Origin: Morella rubra
Taxonomy: Eukaryota; Streptophyta; Magnoliopsida; Fagales; Myricaceae
DNA: 64,000 nucleotides
Direction of reading: 5' to 3'
Assembly (NCBI GenBank): GCA_003952965.2
Contig: CM025852.1
Coordinates: 3,814,416-3,878,415, forward strand
Shown here: in pieces, positions 49,500 to 59,800 of the stretch
How positions within the stretch are numbered: position 1 is the stretch's first letter
Layout of the letters: each line of letters starts with the position of its first letter
Program-made: the position numbers and the translations under genes
The notes under the pieces: model-generated
Told to the model about the DNA's origin: nothing
Seen by the model: only the letters and a program-made list of their open reading frames with translations
Databases searched by the model: none

Positions 49500-50050
49500 A
49501 TATTTATTCACAATATTACATTGTAATTAGCAACAGTGTAGCTAAAAAATAACGTCCAAAATTAGTTTCAATAAATGATGTCGTCAAAGATGCAATAAAT
49601 TTACAGCAATAGCTAATGATGTCGTCAAAGATGCCTTACCACAATAGCAATTTGGACATGATAGCTTAGTATTGTTCTATAGCTAATATTGCTTGAAGAT
49701 GACGTCTTTCTAAAAAATAACAAAAAATGACAAACAATTCAAAGTGCAATGCCTTTAACGTTCTTTCATATACGCAAAATCAAGGGTTCGAATCCCAAAT
49801 TCTCCAATTAGTCTAAAAATTATAAGCAATCTACAATTGAAAACCACGGTGCTCTAAGGAAAGATATAAACGTCCAATAACCAAGGACCATTATGCATTT
49901 GTGTGATGCCATCATGGTCCAATAAGCTGATGAAATCGATTTCCATTGGTCTTTATACAAAGCTAAGGGAAGGGCTAACGTATGTTAAAAGAGAATAAAA
50001 AAGAAAAAATGAGAATTTTATAAAGTTTCAAACCTGTTATATTCACTTAT
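49500..50050. other. Intergenic DNA, no gene recognised
   Basis: AT-rich. The phrase aatgatgtcgtcaaagatgc appears twice (about 49575 and 49616), a small local duplication. Confidence 0.5.
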
Positions 50051-50059
50051 ACAACAAGT

Positions 50060-50462
50060 AGTACAAGGGGATGACATGTCACCACGAGTCACGTAAGTAT
50101 CGCTTGCATGATTTTCCATCAAAATGACAAAAATTTAGACGTCAGGATGCAATCTATAAGTAGGTGATAATTGGGGCCAAAATGTCACCAAATTAGTAAT
50201 ATGTGGTGTAAAGTGTCAATATTCTAATAGTTGTGTGTGAAAAGTGTATTTTTTTTAAAAAAGAGCCATAAAATATCACCATGAGTCACGTGCCAGTCAT
50301 GTGCACGTTTCTTCTGTCCAAAATGATGAAAATCATGATGTTGAGGTGCAAACATTAAGTAGGTGATAGATGGGCCGAAATGTCATCAAAGTAATAATAT
50401 AGAATATAAAGTGTTAGTATCCAATAGTTAGAAAGCTAAAAGTGTATTTTTTTATAAAAAAA
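50060..50462. repeat. Diverged tandem repeat of about 195 bp in the PIAL upstream region
   Basis: Two copies share, in the same order: tcaccacgagtcacgt / tcaccatgagtcacgt; aaaatgacaaaaat / aaaatgatgaaaat; aagtaggtgata; aaaatgtcaccaaa / gaaatgtcatcaaa; and aaagtgtattttttt. The second copy contains a CACGTG palindrome. The array ends about 350 bp upstream of the PIAL start codon. Many substitutions and small indels separate the copies. Confidence 0.75.
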
Positions 50463-50808
50463 TTTCACAATCATTTTTTTTTTTACAAACTTTAATATCT
50501 TTTTATAAACTTCAACAATTTTTTTTATAAATTTCAATACATTATTTTTTTGAAAATTCTAACAACTATTTTACGAATCCAAGAAAATCTACCTATATCT
50601 AACAAAAAAAAATTTCATTAGATTTTTTTTTGCCATCCAAACTCTAACTCTAGTCAGCCAAACTTTTGGTTTGCAAATGACATTTTACAAAATAATATAA
50701 AAAAAGCAAAAAGAAAAAACCCCGGGGGAGAGCGGCTGAGCGCGAGAGGGTGAGCGGGCAAGATAAATTTTTTGTTTGTTTGTCTAAGCGTGTGAGCGGC
50801 TAGATTAA

Positions 50809-53800
50809 ATGGCTGGAGGTCCGTTCGCAGGGTTTGCCGGGACGAGCTTAAGGCCGGGTGGCCCAGTAACTTCGTCGGTGAACTCGTTCCGGGTCTCCGC
50901 CATGGCCGAGCGATTAGAGACGCACTTCCAACCTGGAAACCGTAACGACCCCGCCGAGTTCTTCAAGCTCTGCCTAGCCCTCGCCAGGTACGTACTACAA
51001 GTACATTGTTTTTGGTGTACGTACATTTATGGGTACTCAAAGTAAACTATTCCTATTTGGAATGGTCATTTGGTTTTCTTGACGCGTCGAGGCTGGGTTT
51101 CCCGATTTTGAACCTGTATTTGGTTTTGGAATCTCATTTTTTCTTCTCGTTGATGTGTTTAGGGGGGAATCTGGCGTGGGAAATTGGATATTTGGAATGC
51201 TTCTTTTTTTGTTTGGCTTTGTTTGGGTGAGGAGGGAATATGCTATTTATTGTTTTTGTATTTCTTTTGTTTATTTTTTGGATTTTAAATTTGCAGGATG
51301 AATTGTTTTACCATCTAGCTTTTATTGACGGTGATCATTTCGATGAAGTTGATGATTGATTTAATTCGTGGATGATTTTGTAGTGGTTGGGTGCGTGCGT
51401 GGGAGTGGGAAAACAAAAACCACTGATCTAGTTAGTATGAGAATTATTTCGCTTGTAGTTCAGGACCTTTTCTTTTGTTTTCTGGAGTTTCCTGATTGTG
51501 TAGGAATAGTTGTGCACGAGTAAAGGCATAATATGATTGCTGAGTTGTGTGGAAGGTAATATTATATCTTGTTTCATATGGTGCTGACTATGAGGTTGAT
51601 TCCAGTGCTTCTTACTGAGTTCAAGGTATTCTTGTGGTAGTTGACTAACTTTTTTGATAAGTAAGTATCAAAAAAGTTAGTCAACTTCTTGGTAGTCAAT
51701 TTTAAATGTCATTATTTGTATTGTATCTCTTGAATTCAAGACCATTAAGCTTCATGGGGTTGGAAGAGCTCCAAATTAAGTGGTTTGAATTTCTAGGTTT
51801 TAGTTTCAGTTCATTACCTTCCACTTAGTTTTAGTAATAATAGGTTAGACTCCACTTGGCATCAGTATTAGTATATTGATACTGCATTGACTAGTTGTTC
51901 ACTGATTTTGCTTCCATGATTGGGCGTCGTGGGCTTGATTTTGCATGAGTTTTTGGAATCTTGAAGGGAGTATCCATGGCACTTGAATCAATTAAGAAGA
52001 TGCAAGTACATGTACTGGTCCCAATAAATTATATATTGTCTTCTTTGTTCTCTTATTATATTCTGCTCTATGGGTGTCTCCAAAAATATTCAGTATGCTA
52101 TATTGTTTAGACTGCCATCATGCCTTTTTCTCTATCTCATAGGACCAAGCTTTATGGTTGCTTTTCCTATGAATGGTAGGATTGTCATTGAGGTTGACTA
52201 TTGTCCCTGCTATTTTTTCCCCTGTGATTTGATCCAACAAGAAATTGAGTTGGAGCTGTTTTCATTACAAATGCTGTTACTACCATCATCGTCATCGCTA
52301 TCGTTTTTATTATTGTAGTTATTGTTGCTGAATTTGACTATATTTACTTTGAAAAAAATAAAACAGAGGTATTGACTATGCAGTTGCGAACAACGAGATC
52401 CCTTCCAAGGCTCAAGATTTGCCTTCCTTGTTGAAAAAGGTAATTTTTCTAACCATGTGAATGTCAAGTCTTGATTTTCCACGTCTTTTACCATTTCTGG
52501 TCCTTTGGAAGCCTGTTAGGCCTAGTGACTGCATAACCACAGTCGGCATATTTCTGGCATTGACATTTGTGTAATCATGCTAATGTTTTGAACTTACCTG
52601 CAAGTCTGAGATTTTCTTAACATATTTTACTTACTAGCCAGAAAAAAGGGGGGGGGGGGAGGTGGAATGTCTGGGTAGGGCATTTTGGGCGGATACCATT
52701 GGATCGATTTGGTTGTTAAGGATGTAATACGGTTGCCCATCAGAATTTGCCCTGCTGTATGTTAGGTATAAACTATGATTTTTGGCTTATGTTTCTCTAC
52801 CAGGGTGAACAGAAAACCTGAAGTTTTCTCTCTCCGGAGGAAGTAGCAGGTGAACCATGTCATCTCTGAATTAATTATACTTTTAGTGGATGTTGTATCC
52901 TCCATAAGAATTGTTGACATTCAAAATTCCAGTGTGAAATTTGGGGAGTTAGTACTGACTAAGGGGTAAGTCTAGTACATATATTTGCTCTAAAACGAAT
53001 GTAGGAAGTGGGTTGAAAAGAATATGCATGTGACATATACTCATAATAGCTCATGTAAGTTTCCATGTATAGCTACAAAATTATGAGTCAAACAGGATCC
53101 TCGAGTACATAAACATCAACTTTCTCAATCATTGCTATTTACTTCTCTCCCCCCCTCTCTCTCTCTCCCCCTCTTCTTTTCTTTTCTGACATCATGCTTG
53201 GTGATTCTCTCGCATCTTTGTTCTAGCTATTCATTTGATAACACCATGCCCTCCCTATTTGAATTGGGAAAGCAATTTCGGGAAGCAGCTAATAGGGAGT
53301 GGAGAGAACGACAATCCATTCCTCCCCGGGGGAGGAGGAGATGAGGCGTACCCAGAACTGGGTCTGATCTCTAAATGGATCCACTGTAGCTGTTACTCGA
53401 TCTCGATCAAATAGCTCTAGATCTGTCTGTATATCTTGAATATCTGTAATAGGATATATAACTCATATCAATTTGAAACTTCAAGGGGTGCTCCACAGGC
53501 CATTTTCTTATGTTTTCAATTCGACGGTGCGCAGGTATGCCAGCGTAAAAGTGATCTCCTTCTACAGGCAGCCATCATGGTGCTTATGATCTCTGTGAAG
53601 GTGTGAGTTAAACGCAGGCATTTGATAGTTATATTTGCATTTTCACTAGTTATTTTAATGTCATCAGTCCCTCACCATGTTTGCATGTTGAAAAAATAGT
53701 TTCAATGTTTGGAACGGATATCTTTTACCTTTTCTCGCTCTTTTTTTTGAATGAGGCCTCTTGTTTATTATTGCACAAATTCACAGGCTTAGTTTTTTTT

Positions 53801-56800
53801 GTGAGTTGTAAAGGGTGATACGTGCTGCTTTGCTCTGTGCTGTGTTGGATGGGAATTTCAAGAATTTTTGAATAAGGAGTAGTTCTGGGTCTTCATAGAT
53901 GGGATGAAATATTCAGTTCCCTTTGCTTGTGGTTCACTTCTTCAGAATTCCTATGTTGTTTTGGTCTTTTAAAATCGTTTTTCTTTCTTTCCTGTTTTAT
54001 ATAAGTTCTCTACGGCACTAGCTTAGCATGTCTTATTTGGTTTCTCCCTTGTGTCTTAAGATTTGTTTTCAGGAATGTCTTGTAAGTTAAATTATGCGCA
54101 TTCAAATTGTTGTTTGTACTTCTGTACAGTGTTTTGTTGTCTTCTTTCATGGCAGAACGCTTGTAAGATGGGGTGGTTTTCAGAAAAGGACACTAATGAA
54201 CTTTCCACACTTGCCAATGAGGTTTGCTATCAAATGATTCTCTTTGTAGTGTATATTCAGTGTTCGGCTTTATATGATATAGTGATTGCTTATAGTTACC
54301 TTTATGAATTATAGATAGGGAGCAGCTTCTGCAGTCTGGGAGATGTTAATACTGGACCTAGTGATTCTCTTTCCACTGTTGGAAAAATTATGGAGAGGTG
54401 GGGACATGCTTTGCTCTGCCCAATCTCTTACTGTATGTAAAATTTGTGCTCAGATTTTTGTGGAAACCATTTGTCATTATACCACATTTCAGTCGGTGTG
54501 AATAATGGTACTCGACTTGTAGCTGAGGCTGCAAAATGGGACCATATTGAGATAGAAATTTGATTTCTCCTAGAAGGAAGTGGACTCTGTTCATTGAAGG
54601 ATGAAGAGGATATGTATTCTGACTTCTGTTACCCTCTTATGTCGAATCAAGTACTGCCTCATACCCAAATGCTGACATCTTTTGGTCATAGTAGTATGTA
54701 CAAAGATCCTTTCTGATTTGGTTTCCGCTTTTTGTTCTTGTTGGTGTCCATGCTGGTGCTTGTATGAATATCAGTATCAGATTATATCAACATGGTTTGA
54801 CTGGGGTGACTTGGGCTAAGACCGAAGTCAAACCATAACTTGGTCAGTAATGATTTCACTGTAACTTTGGTTTTACTCAAGTTTCCATAGAGTTTTTTCC
54901 ATAATGATATGCATATTACGTCCTCTTTTATGTTGAGTATGTTTCTGACCGGACGTTGTGGGGAAGTCCAACTGAAAAGTTCTAAGGTATTCCATATTCA
55001 GAAGTTGATTTCCTCATTGGACCAAATGATTTAGTTTAGATTTAGTGGGACAGTAGGATATTGAGTCATTAAAAAAGTAACTATGCGCTTGATGATTGTC
55101 AGGGTTGGATGATATATGAGCTCTCTCTCTCTCTCTCTCTGCAGGTTCTACCCCCGGATGAAGATGGGCCACATACTTGCTTCTCTTGAAGTCAAGGTGG
55201 CTCCTTTTCTTTAAACCTGATTTTCTTTCATTATTTTGGATTCATTTTAATCTATTTATGTTTGTATTGTAGCCAGGATACGGGGTGTATATTATTGATT
55301 TCCATATCTCAAAGAACATACTTCCTCCCCAAGAAAAGATTGTAAGCATCTTTTGATTAATTTGGATTGGGTGACAATATTTACTTCTTCTTTTTTTTCC
55401 CTGTTCTGAAAGGTTGTTCTCTTTCCTCCTCTCTTTTGTGGGGAAATGTTGAGCCCCCCCTACCCCTCATAATTACTCCATGATGTATGGGTTTGAACAA
55501 ATCAAAATTTATCTGGTGCTGCATCTTCTAATATTTGTTAAGAACATGTGCGACAGGTTCCCTTTTGTGTACTATTCTCTGTTTAACCTTCTCATGTCCT
55601 CTCATATGGATTCAATCTATGGACTTGGGCAACTGTTTCTCATCATACTTTTGCAGTGTGTTTCTGTGTATTTGTAATGATTTCATGTTACTTCAGTTAC
55701 TATATTTGTCTCATTACACATGAAATGAAATTTTTTTGTAGAAGTCGTTTTTAAAATCTCACCTTAAAATTGTTACCTTCTGATTTGCTTTCAGTGGTTC
55801 TTTGTAGCACAGACAGATAGCATAGAGACATCTGCATGTATTATAAGTCCCCCCCAAGTGAGGTATGACTTGTTTTTTCTATTACTTTTTTCTATATTAG
55901 GATTAATGAATGTTGATTCTGACAGAAGTTCTTTTAACTTCTGTAGCTTTCTTCTGAATGGAATTGGAGTGGACAGAAGGACTAATGTTCAAATGGTTTG
56001 TGTTTGTGCATTTACCTTTTTGGATAAGTTTATGTGTATTTGACTGCTGAGTATAGCACGGGCTTAATTGATCCCTGTTTGTATATCGTTTCCTTTATCA
56101 GGACACTGGACCACAGTTTCCAACAAATGTGACTGGAATGCTTCAGTATGGAACAAATCTTCTTCAAGCCATAGGACAGTTTAATGGTAAGCTTGAACAC
56201 AAGACTTCTATGTCATAGCATCCTGGTATGCAGTGTGTTTTCTATCCAGCTGAAAGAGAAATTGTGATCATTCCCTAGGTCATTATATCATAGCTGTTGC
56301 CTTCATAAGTGTGGATTTATCACCTGACACTCCAATGCCACCTGATTACATTCAACCTGCTGTAGCTGCAGTTGATTCAGGTATGCCTAGTAAAACTAGA
56401 ATGTCGAGATAGAGTTATTTTGCTCTGTCAATATCGTGTTTTTAGTGATTTCACCAAATTTATTGATTTTGCTATACGTAGAAGTTCTTTCCTTACCATT
56501 ATGTTCATGTTGGATGTCAGATGCTGACATAATTGAGGGACCATCACGAATATCACTTCATTGTCCTATAAGGTAAGCCATATATGTTGCTTAAGACTTT
56601 TAGGAGCTGTTTCTTTCGCCTTTTTCTTTTGTCTCTATGAATACGGAAAATCTGCAAAGAAACATACAAACAAACAAATGATGGCATACTTATCTTGTTT
56701 TTCATCCTGCTGATAAACAAACTACTGAGGAGATACATTTCTTGAGCATGGTGATAAGGAGGAAACTATAGGCATTGACTTATGTCTGTTAAGGAGAAAC

Positions 56801-59800
56801 AATTGGTGTAGATCTTTGGGAACTTTGCATCAGTCTTGAAGGGAGGGATAGAGGAGATAAGCTTCATAAGCGTCAATGCTGTTGGAAGTGTTGGCTGCAT
56901 TTAGCAGAGAGGCCTAATGGTGCCTAGGTGCAAAGTGCAAAGCAGAAATACATATCTGATCTAGTGAAAGTGCACGTTGTTTAAATATATGTGATGTAGA
57001 GCAACCACTGAACAGTACACACGACTGGGTGATTTAAGGTTTTACAAATCAGTGTTTTTGGGAAAAGACTAAGGGGATGTTCGTTTTGGTAAAATTTTAA
57101 GAATTTTAAGTATGTGTGAATATTTAAGTTTATTGGTATTTGTGTAGAAGTTGTTGAGTTGTATTGATGTTTGTAAAAAAAGTAATGTTGAGTTGTATTA
57201 GTATTTGTGTAGAAGTAATGTTGGGATTGTAATTTTAGAGGGTTGGATTCGAATTTTAAAAATTTCACCCAAACGAACATGCCCTAAGTTTTAATTTAGA
57301 GGGTTTGCCGGAAAAGTGTTGAGAATGTCAAAGCATTACACAGATGAGAATATACAAACCTAAGCTTCACACCTAGGGTTCCTTGGTATCACACCTTGGA
57401 CATGGTTGCATAACAGAACCATATTTATCATTTGCAATCATCACAATGGATCCATATTTATATACATACTTTGTCTAACCATAATGGACTTGGATTCCTT
57501 GGGCTTTAATTATTAAGGCCAAACGAAATAACTGCTCGAACACATACATAGAACCCATTGCTAATAATAACTCTTAATGCAAAATAAAACCCCAACTAAA
57601 CAAAGTAAGTTACGCAAGCTCCTTGATTGTGCTGAAACTTGTAAGCTGGTTAATCAAGAGGATTTGCAGATTGAGTCTTCTCTGGAATCAATCATTCAGG
57701 AGGTAAAACAGAGCTGTTCAAAGGAAGATAGCTGGAGGCTTAAGTGGATACCCAGGAAACAAAACAGATTGGCACATGGGATTGCAAAATGGTCTGCTAG
57801 ATCGAATATTTTGGGCTTGGCTTATAGAAAAAAGAAAGAAGTTACGCAAGCTCCCAATAGACTCCTGTAGTGTCCAATATATGCCCAATTAAAGTTTGGG
57901 CCTTCCAAGAATCCCTTTTCATGTCACTTATGTCCATCAATATACCAAGTCATTTTCGTTATTTGAGCCTCTAGATAGGCATACTATCACATGGGTTTTT
58001 TATGTGTAGTAACCATAATGCCTTAATACTGAACTTTAAATAATAGCAGGTATTGTTGAACTATTTAACCCAAAAGGAAAAACTGAAGCAATGCACTATT
58101 TTTGGTGAAACATATAGCAGAAAACAATCCATGTGTTTTTTTTTTTGCATGTCATGTTCTTATCTTTTTCATAAGGATCATGTTATTTTGGTCTGTTCTT
58201 GCTGAGAACAAATCAATTGTAAGTTTTACTGGTTTCAAATCCTCTAGTTATTATCAATGAGTGCTTTTTGTTGTGTTTTTTGGCACCTGTTGCTTAATTG
58301 CATGACTTTCACTTTAGGAGTAAGAAGCACTTTTCCTTTGGTGCTTGGTGCTTGGTGCTTAATGCTTAGGTGCTCTTTTACTAACTCTAATGAATGTTGG
58401 GTAAGAAACATGTTACAGTATTGACTTTTCTGAGATAACCAGGAAACAAATTTGCTGAATTTTGGGAAGTCAGATCGTATATCAGCCTTGGTGAGGAACA
58501 GGAAACTGTGTTATTTTTTTTTCTCAATCAAATGATGCTATAATTGTTCATGGGAACTCAAGATGATGCTATAATTGAGGACATAAATTTCCTTAAGTTC
58601 TGATCTGGATGATGACTCAGTGGCACATAATCTTTAGTTAGGTGTCCTCAAGCTCCATTTAGAGAAAAAAAAAGGTGTCCTCAAGCCCCTTCCCCCCCGC
58701 CCCCTACTTTCTTATGGGTCAGCATGCACGTGTCTGGAAGGGTCTCTGATATTCGAGTTCAGCAACCTGGATTAACAAGCCAGTGTATTTATGTGATAAT
58801 GCGTGTGGGGTGAGGTGTTTCTCTGTCGGCCTTTCTTTTTTCTTATTTCCCCCCTTTTACCTACTCTTTAAATAATGGCTGCAGTTGTGTTCTTGTTTCT
58901 TGTCCTGTTTTTATTTTTCTAGTGGTAAAGCAGATGGAAATGGATGACAGCGATCATGTTTCCATCATCATTTTGCGGACAATAACTTATCGATATTTTG
59001 CTTATATTCATCTTGTTTTTTTCCCAAACAGCTATACGCGTATCAAGACTCCTGTCAAAGGACATTCATGCAAACATCTGCAGGTGAGTGCTCTGATTAG
59101 TTTCAACTCCTAATACAGAGAACTGGTGCCTGTATGGGGTTATTAGGACTTCTTCACTTATGTTTCAATTCTGTGGTTTGCTATGCACCTAGATGTATGC
59201 GATAGCTACAATGTCCCTCTCTGACCAATGTAAGTGTGTGTGCAATGTCTGACAATATACTGTCTTGCTTCAAAGGTGGTGAGAATGAAGTGGATAGGAT
59301 TTGGAGAAGAGGAGAACAGGCATAGGAGACAGTATGAGATGAGATTGTCTGAGAATTTCATCAAAAAAGAGGGGGGGAAAAGAACTGCTGCGAGTGGAAA
59401 AGGAAAGAATACTGATACTATCAGCAAGAAAGGGAGGAAAGCTGTTGAAAGTATCAGCGAGCATAAAAGAAAGACTAGGAACGAAGAGAAAAGAGAGGGG
59501 TGAGAGGTCAGATTTCAAACAGATTAAACTTCAGTTGATTCCATCACTATTAAAAGAGTATGGACCACATGCATTACCAGAGATTACTAGCAAAGCTTGT
59601 ACAGTGCTTGGGCAGTTTAAAGATTAGCAGCAATCAGCTAGGAGCAACTAGCTTTGTTCATCTTCAAACTTCTTCACTGTGAAGCACTGTAGTCCCCAGT
59701 GACTAGGTTCTGTTCACATAAATCTAGAAATCATCACCTCAAAATGCAAACCCTTGGCTAATAGCACCCTAGCAAAATTCTAAAGCACCATAAAATTTGT

